A DNA stretch of 64,000 bases from Candidatus Promineifilum breve (GCF_900066015.1 NZ_LN890655.1:3884726-3948725), one strand, 5' to 3'; counted from the first letter of the stretch, positions 14,810 through 24,039 are shown. Made by a program: numbers and translations. The notes: a model not told the origin generated them from the letters alone.

Positions 14810-15804
14810 GCGTTTAAGTAGGCTTTATACCAGTCCATGGCCTCTTTCAGGCCGCCGGCCAGGGTGTATTGCGGCCGCCAGCCGATGGCCTGCTCGGCCT
14901 TGGCCGGACTGAGGTACTCATCCAATATCTCGTTCTTGACTTCGTTGAGGATCACCGGCTCTATTTCCGGCGTGTCGGACAGGGCCACAATGGTGCGCAC
15001 GACTTCCAGCGCCGAGACGGCGCAACCGGAACCGAGATTGAACGGCTGGCCGCGCACGCCCGGCTCGGTCAGGTGCTGGGCCAGCATCAGATAGCCGCGC
15101 ACGGCGTCGGCCACGTAGAGATAATCGCGCCGAAACGAGCCGTCGGAGCGGATGACCGGCTGTTGGCCGTCGAGCACGCTTTGGATCGTGCCGGGAATCA
15201 GCCGGTTCCAGTTGAGGTCGCCGCCGCCGTACAGGTTGGAGCAGCGCGTGACGGCGATAGCCAGGCCAAACGTATGGGCGAACGACTGGGCGATGAGATC
15301 GGCGCAACTTTTGGAGACTTCGTAGGGATGGCGGCCCTGCAGGGGGAACTCCTCGCGGTAGGGCAGGGTTGTTTGCTCGCCATAGGCTTTCTCGCTGCTG
15401 GCGACGACCACACCCCGCACCGTCGGCGTCTGGCGCACCGCCTCCAGCAGCAGCCACGTGCCGCGGATGTTGGTCTCGAACGTCGCCGCCGGGTCGCGGT
15501 TGGCGACGCCCACGATCGTCTGCCCGGCCAGATGGAAGACGGTGTCGATCTGCTGCTCGACAAGGGTCTGCCGCAGCAGGTCGTAATCGAGGAGTTCGCC
15601 GGAGACCTGGGTGATGCGGCTGATGAGGCCGGTGCGGATTAGCTCCGAATCCGGCTCGCGCAGCCGAATGAGGCCGACGACGGCCGCGCCGCGCTCCAGC
15701 AACGCCGCCGTCAGCCACGACCCCAGAAAGCCGGTGCAGCCGGTGATGAACACCCGCCGCCCGCGCCAGAATGCTTCCTTTTCGCTTTGCCGGCTCAAAT
15801 GCAC
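14806..15804 (-). CDS. NAD-dependent sugar dehydratase/epimerase, CDP-glucose 4,6-dehydratase-like
   Basis: 332 residues, extended SDR. The opening FWRGRRVFITGCTGFLGSWLTAALLERGA resembles CDP-glucose 4,6-dehydratases, where GxxGFxGSW replaces the usual GGAGFIG. Also VFHLAGQTIVGVANRDPAATFETNI, catalytic HPYEVSKSCADLI (YxxxK), TRCSNLYGGGDLNWNRLIPG and FRRDYLYVADAVRGYL. Such enzymes make 4-keto-6-deoxy sugars for cell-surface glycans. It is 21 bases downstream of folD and overlaps the next epimerase by 4 bases. The exact nucleotide carrier is not certain. Confidence 0.83.
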   Translation of the reverse strand: MHLSRQSEKEAFWRGRRVFITGCTGFLGSWLTAALLERGAAVVGLIRLREPDSELIRTGLISRITQVSGELLDYDLLRQTLVEQQIDTVFHLAGQTIVGVANRDPAATFETNIRGTWLLLEAVRQTPTVRGVVVASSEKAYGEQTTLPYREEFPLQGRHPYEVSKSCADLIAQSFAHTFGLAIAVTRCSNLYGGGDLNWNRLIPGTIQSVLDGQQPVIRSDGSFRRDYLYVADAVRGYLMLAQHLTEPGVRGQPFNLGSGCAVSALEVVRTIVALSDTPEIEPVILNEVKNEILDEYLSPAKAEQAIGWRPQYTLAGGLKEAMDWYKAYLNA

Positions 15805-15825
15805 TTTCCCCAGGAACGGCGTGAA

Positions 15826-16716
15826 TCAGCGGTCGCGCTTGGCCAGAGCGATCTCGGCCGCGCGCAGCGTATTTTTCATCAGCATGGCGATGGTCATGGG
15901 GCCGACACCGCCGGGCACGGGGGTGATGGCCCCGGCCACTTCCTTGACCGACTCGAAATCGACGTCGCCCACCAGCCGGTAGCCGCGCTTGGCCGTCGGA
16001 TCGGGCTTCTGGTTGATGCCCACGTCGATGACCGCCGCGCCGGGCTTGATCATATCGCCGGTGATCATCTCCGTCTGGCCGATGGCGGCGATGACGATGT
16101 CGGCCCGTCGCACGTGTTCGGCCAGGTCGCGGGTGCGGCTGTGGCAGATGGTCACGGTGGCGTCGCGCTTTTGCAAAAGCATGGCCACGGGCAGGCCGAC
16201 GATGTTGGAGCGGCCGACGATGACTGCCTCGGCCCCGCGAATGGGGATGCCGCTCTCCTCCAGCAGCACGATGCAGCCGTAGGGGGTGCAGGGGATGAAG
16301 AGCGGGTCGCGTCCCTTCATCGCCAGACGGCCGATATTGACCGGATGGAAACCATCGACGTCTTTTTCCAGACTGATCGAATTGAGCACGGCTTCCTCAT
16401 CCAGATGCTTGGGCAGGGGCAGTTGCACCAGGATGCCGTTCACCGCCGGATCGGCGTTGAGCGCGGCGACGAGATGCTCCACTTGCTGTTGGGTGGCGTC
16501 GGCCGGCAATTCCGAGCCAACCGAACGAATGCCCAACTCTTCGCATGTTTTGCGTTTGCTGCGCACGTAGGTGGTCGAGGCCGGGTTTTCGCCGACCAGT
16601 ACGGTGGCCAGACCGGGCGTATAGCCGTAATCTTCCTGCATACGGGCCACGGCCTGCCGCACTTGCTCGCGTACGCGCTCGGCAATCACTTTGCCGTCGA
16701 TGATAGACGCGGTCAT
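15826..16716 (-). CDS. folD: Bifunctional methylene-THF dehydrogenase/methenyl-THF cyclohydrolase
   Basis: 296 residues. FolD interconverts 5,10-methylene- and 10-formyl-tetrahydrofolate using NADP. Seen: [18 protein letters not shown] with the catalytic Tyr and Lys, [44 protein letters not shown] and cofactor motif [17 protein letters not shown], ending [19 protein letters not shown]. Length is normal. One-carbon supply fits with the serine genes downstream on the same strand. GAGG lies 8 bases before the ATG, after a terminator that ends the preceding short gene. Confidence 0.97.
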   Translation of the reverse strand: MTASIIDGKVIAERVREQVRQAVARMQEDYGYTPGLATVLVGENPASTTYVRSKRKTCEELGIRSVGSELPADATQQQVEHLVAALNADPAVNGILVQLPLPKHLDEEAVLNSISLEKDVDGFHPVNIGRLAMKGRDPLFIPCTPYGCIVLLEESGIPIRGAEAVIVGRSNIVGLPVAMLLQKRDATVTICHSRTRDLAEHVRRADIVIAAIGQTEMITGDMIKPGAAVIDVGINQKPDPTAKRGYRLVGDVDFESVKEVAGAITPVPGGVGPMTIAMLMKNTLRAAEIALAKRDR

Positions 16717-16735
16717 GTTATTACCTCGTGTGAAA

Positions 16736-16766
16736 CAAAAAAGCCTCTACCTGTATTGAGAGGCTT
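16736..16766 (-). terminator. Terminator between the 65-residue membrane protein gene and folD
   Basis: On the minus strand AAGCCTCT (16766-16759) pairs with AGAGGCTT (16748-16741) around a 10-base loop, followed by a run of T through 16737. It ends transcription of the upstream small gene or limits read-through into folD. Confidence 0.75.
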
Positions 16767-16796
16767 GGAAAATAAAATGGGGAAGAAACGACGGCC

Positions 16797-16994
16797 CTAC
16801 CTCGGCAGGATGTTGGTGCCCATGAACTTATCGAGCCAGATGCCGATGGCCAGACCCAGGGTCAGCGTCGTGAAGAACATATAGACCGGGCCATACTCGG
16901 CCGGGGTTGTGCCGATCAGCATCGTGATCAGTATCGTCAGGCCAAACGCGACGCCAAATGAGATGGCTGCCAGAATGAGTCGTCTTACCAACAT
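16797..16994 (-). CDS. Small membrane protein, two transmembrane helices
   Basis: 65 residues if started at ATG 16994, chosen because GGAGG lies 9 bases upstream; a longer frame to 17186 lacks one and spans a promoter. The protein has two hydrophobic helices (about 6-28 and 36-54) and ends GIWLDKFMGTNILPR. The helix-then-WLDKFMGT ending loosely resembles AtpZ/AtpI-type proteins, but no ATP synthase genes are near. Function unknown. Confidence 0.65.
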   Translation of the reverse strand: MLVRRLILAAISFGVAFGLTILITMLIGTTPAEYGPVYMFFTTLTLGLAIGIWLDKFMGTNILPR

Positions 16995-17037
16995 GCGTGC
17001 TCGCCTCCAGTTGTGTTTTCCATCACAAACCTCGCCA

Positions 17038-17065
17038 ATTGTAGCAGATCGACGGACAGCCGCAA
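17038..17065 (-). promoter_or_regulatory. Promoter of the 65-residue membrane protein gene
   Basis: Minus strand TTGCGG (17065-17060), 16-base spacer, TACAAT (17043-17038). Leader of about 37 bases carrying the GGAGG site. Confidence 0.55.
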
Positions 17066-17150
17066 GGATATTGGCCGTATTCCGGTCTTTAGAATTGGTG
17101 ATAAATAGCCCAAATAGATTAGATAAATACCTAATCCGCCCGCCGGAATG

Positions 17151-17159
17151 TGGTATAAT
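17151..17159 (+). promoter_or_regulatory. Extended -10 promoter of the ABC exporter operon
   Basis: TGG followed by a perfect TATAAT (17154-17159), an extended -10 element; no good -35 box is seen. Predicted start near 17166, leader of about 87 bases, with GGAGGT just before the ATG at 17253. Confidence 0.5.
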
Positions 17160-17252
17160 ATGATTTGCGCTAAATGTTAGCGTCAACTCTTAACCAGCCC
17201 CGACGTTGCTATGTGGCCCTGGTTGGTATTAAAAGCACTCCCTTGGAGGTAA

Positions 17253-19064
17253 ATGCTTGTGAAAGAAGAACAGGCCAGCGGCCGGTTGGCGCTGTCGGCC
17301 AGCCGGCGGCTGTTGGGCTATCTGCGCCCCTACAACCGCTATTTATTCATCGCCTACGTATCCATGCTAATCGGCACCGGCCTCAATCTCTTCGTGCCGC
17401 GGATCATCGCCTGGGCCATTGACTACGGCCTGGCCGAGGGGCGCGCCGCCACGCTGCTGATGGCCGGGGGTATCATCATGGGCATCGCCCTGGTGCGCGG
17501 TGGCCTCGGCTTTGCCCAGCGCTTCTATGGCGAGTGGCTGACCCATCGGGTGGCCTACGATTTGCGCCAGGACTTCTATAACGCCGTGCAATACCAGCCG
17601 TTTGCCTTCCACGATCAGAGCCACACCGGCGACCTGATGAGCCGGGCGACGAGCGACATCAGCGAGGCCGAGCGGTTTGCCGGCATCGGCCTGATGGATC
17701 TGTTGGCGACGATCCTGCTGGTGATCGGCGTGATGGCGGCCATGCTACTGCAATCCGTGCCGCTGGCCCTGTTGGCGCTCATCCCGTTCCCGATTCTCAT
17801 CATTACGACCCTCCACTTTGGCCTGACCGTCGAGCCGATGTTCAAGCTAATCCAGGAGCAGATGGGCGTCTTGTCCACGGTCATGCAGGAAAGCCTGACC
17901 GGCATTCGCGTCGTCAAAGCCTTCGCCCGCGAGCCGCACGAGTTGAACAAGTTCGACCGCGAAAATGACGAATGGTTCGTCCGGCGCGAGATGGTGATCA
18001 AGAAGTGGGCCAACAGTTGGCCCTTTATGACCTTCCTGATTATGATGAGCATCTTCCTGCTGTTGTGGTTTGGCGGGCCGCAGGCGCTGGCGGGCGAGAT
18101 CACCGTCGGCTCGCTCTTCGCCCTCATTTCCTACGTCCTGATGCTCAACACGCCCATCCAACGGCTGGGCTTTCTGGTCAATCTGGCGGCCACGGCCGGG
18201 GCCAGCGCGGCGCGGGTCTTCGAGATCATCGACCTGCCCGGCGAGGTGGTCGACCAGCCCGAGGCCATCGCCCTGACGACGGCCGAGGGCGACGTCAAAT
18301 TCGAGCACGTCTCCTTCGCCTATCGCGACGGGCTGCCGGTGCTGGTCGACGTCGATTTCCATGCCCGGCCCGGCGAGCGCATCGCTCTCATCGGCCCCAC
18401 CGGCACGGGTAAATCGACGATCACCAACCTCATCCCCCGCTTCTACGACGTTAGCGGCGGGCGGGTGCTGGTCGACGGCCACGATGTGCGCGAGTTGCAA
18501 TTGAAGAGTTTGCGCCGCCACATCGGCATCGTCCTGCAAGAACCATTTCTGTTCAGTCAGACGGTGGGCGAGAATATCGCCTATGGCCGCGTGGATGCCG
18601 CCCAGGATGACATCATCGCCGCCGCCCGGGTGGCCCGCGCCCACGAATTCATTTTGGAACTGGAGAACGGCTACGACACCCGCGTCGGCGAGCGCGGCGT
18701 CACGCTGAGCGGTGGCCAGAAGCAGCGCATCGCCATCGCCCGCGCCCTGCTGGCCGATCCCCGCATCCTCATTCTCGATGACTCCACCAGCAGCGTGGAC
18801 ACTGAGACCGAGCATCTGATCCAGGAAGCGTTGGCCGAACTGATGAAGGGGCGAACGACATTCATCATCGCCCAACGCCTGCTGACGCTCAAACATGCCG
18901 ACTGCATCCTGGTAATCCAGGACGGCCGCATCCAGGAGCGCGGCAGCCACGAAAGCCTGCTGGCCGCGGGCGGCCTCTATCGGCAAATCTATGACCTGCA
19001 ATTGAAAGATCAGGAAGAGTTTGTGGCCCTGCAAGACAGGATGGCCGCGGCGGCCGGGGGATAA
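17253..19064 (+). CDS. ABC exporter half, degenerate catalytic site subunit
   Basis: 603 residues: six-helix exporter domain (about 20-320) plus ATPase domain (about 350-590). It should pair with the next gene product to export an unknown lipid, peptide or drug. Walker A GPTGTGKST, signature LSGGQKQRIAIARALL, Walker [13 protein letters not shown]. Two catalytic residues are altered: the Walker B Glu is Asp (residue 510) and the H-loop His is Gln (IAQRLLTLKHAD, residue 541). These are the changes seen in the degenerate subunit of heterodimers such as TM287/288 or BmrCD. GGAGGT precedes the ATG; the stop is 8 bases before the partner gene. Confidence 0.92.
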   Translation: MLVKEEQASGRLALSASRRLLGYLRPYNRYLFIAYVSMLIGTGLNLFVPRIIAWAIDYGLAEGRAATLLMAGGIIMGIALVRGGLGFAQRFYGEWLTHRVAYDLRQDFYNAVQYQPFAFHDQSHTGDLMSRATSDISEAERFAGIGLMDLLATILLVIGVMAAMLLQSVPLALLALIPFPILIITTLHFGLTVEPMFKLIQEQMGVLSTVMQESLTGIRVVKAFAREPHELNKFDRENDEWFVRREMVIKKWANSWPFMTFLIMMSIFLLLWFGGPQALAGEITVGSLFALISYVLMLNTPIQRLGFLVNLAATAGASAARVFEIIDLPGEVVDQPEAIALTTAEGDVKFEHVSFAYRDGLPVLVDVDFHARPGERIALIGPTGTGKSTITNLIPRFYDVSGGRVLVDGHDVRELQLKSLRRHIGIVLQEPFLFSQTVGENIAYGRVDAAQDDIIAAARVARAHEFILELENGYDTRVGERGVTLSGGQKQRIAIARALLADPRILILDDSTSSVDTETEHLIQEALAELMKGRTTFIIAQRLLTLKHADCILVIQDGRIQERGSHESLLAAGGLYRQIYDLQLKDQEEFVALQDRMAAAAGG

Positions 19065-19072
19065 ATAGCGAA

Positions 19073-20968
19073 ATGACGATAACGAACGAACAAACCATAC
19101 CCCTGGCCGACGAGCGCACGCCGGCTGAGATGGCCCAGGCCGAGCGCGAAGCCCGCGAGGCGCGCATTCGCCAACTCCTGCGCGAAGACGACGAACTGCT
19201 GGGCAAGGCCTATGACGGCCGGCTGGTGCGCCGGCTGGGCGACTATATGACGCCCTACAAGATTAGCCTGATTGTAGCTGTGGTCTTGATGACTATCAGT
19301 TCGCTGCTGAGCGTGGTCGGGCCGGCCATCATCGGCTTCGCCATCGACCGGGGTATCCGCGCCGGCTCGTTTGAAGTCCTGCGCTTCTGGACGATCATCT
19401 TTCTGGTCACGACAATCGGCGAGTGGATCACCAACCGCAGCCGCTTGCGCATCATGGCTTTCGTCGGCACGAAGATCGTGGCCGACATGCGCAGCGAACT
19501 ATTTCGCCACCTGCACCGGCTGACGCTGAACTTCTACAGCAACTACAGCGTCGGCCGCCTGATGAGCCGGCTCATCGGCGACGTGGGCGTCTTGCAGGAT
19601 TTCGTTACCTGGTCGATCACCGGCCTCTTCCGCTCGGTGTTCAATCTGGTGGGCATCGTCGTCGCCATGTTGTTGCTCAGTTGGCAACTGGCGCTGGTGG
19701 CCTTCGCCGTCATGCCGCTGATGGTCATCCTGACCAACTACTGGCGCGACCGCGTTCGCCAGGCCTACCGGGCCACGCGCCAGCGGTTGGCCCTCATCAA
19801 CGGCTACCTGAACGAATCCATCTCCGGCATCCGCGTGACCAAGAGCTTCACCCGCGAGGAACTCAATTTCCGCCACTTCGACGACCTGAACCAATCCTTC
19901 TTCGACGCCAACGTCCAGGCCACGCGCCTGTCGGCCATCTTCTTCCCCGGCGTGGACTTCATCGGCTCGCTGGCGACGGCGCTGGTGGTTGGGGTGGGCG
20001 GCTGGCTGGTGCTGGGCGACGCGCTGACGGCGGGCACGCTGGTGGCCGTAGTGCTCTACGTCGAGCGCTTCTTCGACCCCATCCGCGAGCTGGCCCAACG
20101 CTACAATACCTTCCAGGCGACGATGGCCGCCTCGGAGCGCATCTTTGAATTGCTCGATCTGGAACCCGATCTGGTGGATGATCCCGATGCCGTGGTGCTA
20201 CCGCGCATTGCCGGGGAAGTGGTATTCGATGACGTGTCGTTCGCCTACAGCCGCGACGGCCGTTCCGTGCTCCACAACATCAACCTGACCGCCCGGCCGG
20301 GCGAGCGCATCGCCCTGGTCGGCGAGACGGGGGCGGGCAAGAGCACCATCATCCGCCTGCTGTCGCGCTTCTACGACGTGACCGGCGGGGCGCTGCTGAT
20401 CGACGGCCACGACATTCGCCGGGTGACCAGCGACAGCCTGCGGCAGCAATTGGGTATCGTGCTCCAGGACACCTTCCTGTTCACCGGCTCGGTGGCCGAT
20501 AACATCCGCTATGGCCGGCTGGAGGCGAGCGACGAAGAGGTGATGGCCGCGTCGCAAGCCGTCGGCGCCCATGCCTTCATCAGCCGCCTGCCCGATGGCT
20601 ACGATGCCGAAGTGGGCGAGAACGGCAGCAATCTGAGCGTGGGCCAGCGCCAACTGGTGTCATTTGCCCGCGCGCTGCTGGCTAACCCGCGCATCCTGAT
20701 CCTGGACGAGGCCACGAGCAGCGTCGATACGGCCACCGAGCGCATCATCCAGCAGGCGCTGGACACGCTGATGCAAGGACGCACCAGCTTTGTCATCGCC
20801 CACCGGCTGAGCACGATCATCAACGCCGACCAGATCGTCGTGCTCGATCACGGCCGGATCATTGAGCAGGGCACGCACCAGGAGCTATTGGCGCGCAAGG
20901 GACGTTACTTTAATCTCTACACCATGCAGTGGGCGGCGCAACGGCAGCCCACGTTTAGCGCGAACTAG
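19073..20968 (+). CDS. ABC exporter half, consensus catalytic subunit
   Basis: 631 residues: an N-terminal polar, Glu/Arg-rich segment of about 50 residues, exporter membrane domain (about 55-360) and ATPase domain (about 385-620). Walker A GETGAGKST, Walker B ILILDEATSSVD with the catalytic Glu, H-loop IAHRLSTI. The signature reads NLSVGQRQ, where LSGGQ is usual. In a heterodimer this signature faces the partner's Asp-type Walker B, so the degenerate and consensus sites assort as in known heterodimeric exporters. Substrate unknown. Confidence 0.92.
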   Translation: MTITNEQTIPLADERTPAEMAQAEREAREARIRQLLREDDELLGKAYDGRLVRRLGDYMTPYKISLIVAVVLMTISSLLSVVGPAIIGFAIDRGIRAGSFEVLRFWTIIFLVTTIGEWITNRSRLRIMAFVGTKIVADMRSELFRHLHRLTLNFYSNYSVGRLMSRLIGDVGVLQDFVTWSITGLFRSVFNLVGIVVAMLLLSWQLALVAFAVMPLMVILTNYWRDRVRQAYRATRQRLALINGYLNESISGIRVTKSFTREELNFRHFDDLNQSFFDANVQATRLSAIFFPGVDFIGSLATALVVGVGGWLVLGDALTAGTLVAVVLYVERFFDPIRELAQRYNTFQATMAASERIFELLDLEPDLVDDPDAVVLPRIAGEVVFDDVSFAYSRDGRSVLHNINLTARPGERIALVGETGAGKSTIIRLLSRFYDVTGGALLIDGHDIRRVTSDSLRQQLGIVLQDTFLFTGSVADNIRYGRLEASDEEVMAASQAVGAHAFISRLPDGYDAEVGENGSNLSVGQRQLVSFARALLANPRILILDEATSSVDTATERIIQQALDTLMQGRTSFVIAHRLSTIINADQIVVLDHGRIIEQGTHQELLARKGRYFNLYTMQWAAQRQPTFSAN

Positions 20969-20977
20969 AACTAGCAA

Positions 20978-21095
20978 CCGCGGGTTCAAACCCGCGGCTG
21001 CTACACAAAACCCGGCTGAAGCCGGTTGAAGAGGCTAAGGCAACGCGTTTTAACGCGGTTTTGTGTAGCAGACGATGGATTCATCCATCGTCTGC
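20978..21095. repeat. Cluster of nested hairpins (REP-like element)
   Basis: Four perfect hairpins in 118 bases. CCGCGGGTT (20978-20986) pairs with AACCCGCGG (20989-20997). An outer 15-base stem, 20998-21012 with 21057-21071, encloses CCGGCT/AGCCGG (21012-21025) and CGCGTT/AACGCG (21044-21057). A 13-base stem 21068-21080/21083-21095 follows and shares bases with the outer stem, so the two would compete. It lies between the convergent ABC exporter and tal-pgi genes and may also terminate transcription. Confidence 0.9.
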
Positions 21096-21128
21096 AAATC
21101 GCCGTTTGCCTATTTTCAATAGACCATC

Positions 21129-23897
21129 CTATATCTTGGCCGCCAGTTCGCCAATAGCCCCGGCCGCGTCCACACCGACGGCGAAGGAGATGACCCGCCG
21201 GTGGGCATCGCGCAAGGCCAGGCCATCGCCCAACGCCTGGGCTTTCTTCAGCACGTCGAAGCTCATGCTCGACGCAGGCGCGCCGGCCTCGTCGGGGATA
21301 GGCACGTCGGCCGCCGCCTCGGAAATGAACTGGATGAACAGCCCATTGCCGCCGTCCCCCTTGTGCAGTTGGCCGGTCGAATGGAGGAAGCGCGGCCCAT
21401 AGCCGGCGGTTGTCGCCAGACCGGTGCGCAGGTGAATGGCCTGGCGTAGCGCCTGGAGCGCGGCGTCGGTCTCCGGCGTGGTGGCGACGTAAGCCTGGAG
21501 GGCCACGTAGTCGCCCGGCCTGGCCTTGTGCAGGAATTCGTCCAGCACGCCCGGCTCCGGGGCGTGGCTCTCGCCTTCGGGCAACGCTCCGGTGGCGGCG
21601 TATTCGGCCACGACCGCCCGCGCCTTGATCTTGGCCTCCTCCACGTTGGGCTGATCGAACGGGTTGATGCCCAGGAAATGCCCGGCAACGGCCGTCGCCA
21701 TCTCCCACAGCAGGAATTGGCCGCCCAGATCATTGACATCCCGCAAGCGTATGGTGATCACCGGCTGCCCGGCGTCGGCCAGCGCGGCCACCAGGGCGTC
21801 CTGTTGCCGGTCGCCCTCCAGCCGCAGGTGGACGAACAGCCGGTCCGGGCCGTAGGACTCCACCGGCGCGGGCGGCTCGCCCACAACCGGCAAGACCCCC
21901 TTGCCCTCTTTGCCCAGACTCTCGGCGATCAGTTGCTCCACCCAGTCGCCAAAGCTGGACAGGGCGGGCGCGGTGATGAAGGTCACCTTGTCGCGGCCGG
22001 CCAGGGCCAGCTTGCCCATCGCCGCCCCCAGCCGCGCGGCGTCGTTGTCGCCGATGGCGTCGCAATGGCAGGGCGTGGCGTTGGCGGCGGCTATGGCGGC
22101 GCGCTCCAGCAATTCGGCCACGTCCACCCCGACCAGCGCCGCCGGCAACAGCCCGAAGTAGGACAGCACCGAATAGCGCCCGCCGATATTGGGATCGTTC
22201 AGGAACAGGTCGCGAAAGCCGTAGCGGCGGCCCAGATCGACGATCTTGCTGCCGGGGTCGGTGATGCCGACGAAATGGCGGCCGGCCGCTTCCGGCCCCA
22301 ACTGCTCGGCCAGGCGGTTGTAGAAATATTTGAAGGCCGATAGCGTCTCGACCGTGCCGCCGGATTTGGTGCTGACGATGAGCAGCGTCCGCGGCAGGTC
22401 GACGGCCGCTTCGGCGGCGCGGATGGCGTCGGCGTCGGTCGTATCGACCACCACCAGTTCCAGATAGGGGTAGGGCTTGTTGGCCGGGCGGGTGGCGCGG
22501 CCGAAGGTCTTCTGGAATAGCTCGGGGGCCAGGCTGGAGCCGCCCATCCCCAGCAGCAGGGCGTGGGTGTAGCCCTCGGCCACGACGCCGGCGGTGAACT
22601 CCGTCAGGCGCTCGACCTTATCGGCCATCCCGTCCATGATGTGGAGCCAGCCCAGCCGGTTGGTTATCTCCTTCGGCTGCGGTTGCCAGACCGTATGGTC
22701 ATGGGCCCAGATGCGGCAGACGATCTGGTGGCGGCAGACGGCCTGCAACCCCTCTTCGACCGGCGGCGCGAACTCGCCCAACTGCATCGTCAGCGCCCGC
22801 CAGGCCGAGTCCAGTTGGTCGCGCTTGCCGGTCACGGCCGCGACGAGCGCATGGAAGCGCCGGTCGGAGGCGGCCAGGTGGTCAGCCTGCAACCCGGCGG
22901 CGATGGCATCCAGATCGATGCCGAGCGCGGCCACCGCGGCCAGATGGCTGCGGGCCTCATCCAGACCGTGGGTCAGGGTTTCGGCGGCCTGTCCATCGCG
23001 CCGGAAGGCGTTGAGCGTTACCGGCGAAAAGGTGACGACCGTGTCCGGGCCGACCAAATTGTTGACATAATATCCTTCGCCATGTTGAAAGTCATGCGGC
23101 GTGACCCGCGTCCACTTCGGCCGCAGCGGCAGCGCGCCCTTGGCGGCCAGCTTGGCCCACTCCGGCGTGTCGAAGAGTTGCCGGAATCGTTCGTATAGTA
23201 ATTTGGCGGCGGCGATGGCTGTCTTGCCGGTCAGGTCGGCGCGACCGAGGGCCGCCAGACGGGGGTCGACGGCCGCGTCGAGGGGGCTGAGCGAGAACGA
23301 GGCGACGGCCGTGGGCGTGGTGCGCCAGACGCTGTGGCTGGCGATATACTCGCTGAGTCCGGCCATGTAAGCCGCGGCGGCCCGCTCGTAGTCGCCCACC
23401 GAGAAAAGGTGGGTGACGTTGATCGAGGTTCCATCGGCCACCAGGGCGCGAATGGCCGCGATGCCGACCGGCGTGGCCGGCACTTCGACCATCACGTTGT
23501 AGCGATCGACCAGGTGGCCGAAATGGCGCGCCCCGGCCACGGCGGCGGTCACGTCGTTGAACGCGCCGGGGTCAAGCTCGTAGCTGACAAAGCCTTCGCG
23601 CCGGCCGCTGGCCTCGAACAGGGGGTGCAATACGTCGGCCGCGCGCTGGATGTCGTCGGCCATGAGGTGTTCGTGGATCAGGCGGGCCGGTTTGCCTTCG
23701 GCCACGGCCCGGCGGATGGCGCTATCGTAGTCGCTGCTGCCGGCGACGGCCCGCTCGTAGACCTGGGCGTTGGCGGTGACGCCCTGGATGCCCTCACGCA
23801 GGCGCTCGGCCAGCTCGCCGGAGCGGATGAAACTGCCGCGCAGATAATTTAGCCACGTGGATTGGCCGAGTTGATGGAGTTCTTGCAGGTTGGCCAT
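21129..23897 (-). CDS. Transaldolase-glucose-6-phosphate isomerase fusion, transaldolase half degenerate
   Basis: 922 residues from ATG 23897, which has GGGAGG 6 bases upstream; a longer frame to 23972 starts with GTG. Residues 1 to about 350 align by motif with family-2 transaldolases (STWLNYLRGSFIRSGEL, GVTANAQVYERA, NVTHLFSVGDYERA, GPDTVVTFSPVTLNAF). Residues about 380-922 are the isomerase (GMGGSSLAPELF, VDTTDADAI, STKSGGTVETLSAFKYF, NIGGRYSVLSYFG, INPFDQPNVEEAK). In the transaldolase part the Schiff-base Lys is Glu138 (NVMVEVPAT for ..IKIPAT), the Asp of WLD is Asn17 and TSNP is TANA. Isomerase activity looks sound; aldolase activity is doubtful. Confidence 0.93.
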   Translation of the reverse strand: MANLQELHQLGQSTWLNYLRGSFIRSGELAERLREGIQGVTANAQVYERAVAGSSDYDSAIRRAVAEGKPARLIHEHLMADDIQRAADVLHPLFEASGRREGFVSYELDPGAFNDVTAAVAGARHFGHLVDRYNVMVEVPATPVGIAAIRALVADGTSINVTHLFSVGDYERAAAAYMAGLSEYIASHSVWRTTPTAVASFSLSPLDAAVDPRLAALGRADLTGKTAIAAAKLLYERFRQLFDTPEWAKLAAKGALPLRPKWTRVTPHDFQHGEGYYVNNLVGPDTVVTFSPVTLNAFRRDGQAAETLTHGLDEARSHLAAVAALGIDLDAIAAGLQADHLAASDRRFHALVAAVTGKRDQLDSAWRALTMQLGEFAPPVEEGLQAVCRHQIVCRIWAHDHTVWQPQPKEITNRLGWLHIMDGMADKVERLTEFTAGVVAEGYTHALLLGMGGSSLAPELFQKTFGRATRPANKPYPYLELVVVDTTDADAIRAAEAAVDLPRTLLIVSTKSGGTVETLSAFKYFYNRLAEQLGPEAAGRHFVGITDPGSKIVDLGRRYGFRDLFLNDPNIGGRYSVLSYFGLLPAALVGVDVAELLERAAIAAANATPCHCDAIGDNDAARLGAAMGKLALAGRDKVTFITAPALSSFGDWVEQLIAESLGKEGKGVLPVVGEPPAPVESYGPDRLFVHLRLEGDRQQDALVAALADAGQPVITIRLRDVNDLGGQFLLWEMATAVAGHFLGINPFDQPNVEEAKIKARAVVAEYAATGALPEGESHAPEPGVLDEFLHKARPGDYVALQAYVATTPETDAALQALRQAIHLRTGLATTAGYGPRFLHSTGQLHKGDGGNGLFIQFISEAAADVPIPDEAGAPASSMSFDVLKKAQALGDGLALRDAHRRVISFAVGVDAAGAIGELAAKI

Positions 23898-24006
23898 GGT
23901 AACCTCCCGGATGTTGCAAAGAGGAAGAATTGTTGCCGCGCGGCGCCGCGCGAGGATGTAGCCGACTGCCACGCTCCTCAGTGATGTGGCGCGGGCGGCT
24001 GATCAA

Positions 24007-24012
24007 ATTATA
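24007..24012 (-). promoter_or_regulatory. Possible -10 element for tal-pgi
   Basis: TATAAT on the minus strand (24012-24007) preceded directly by TG; no convincing -35 box. It would give a leader of about 100 bases to the ATG at 23897. Confidence 0.35.
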
Positions 24013-24039
24013 CATCCAATTTAAGAATCCGCGCGCACA

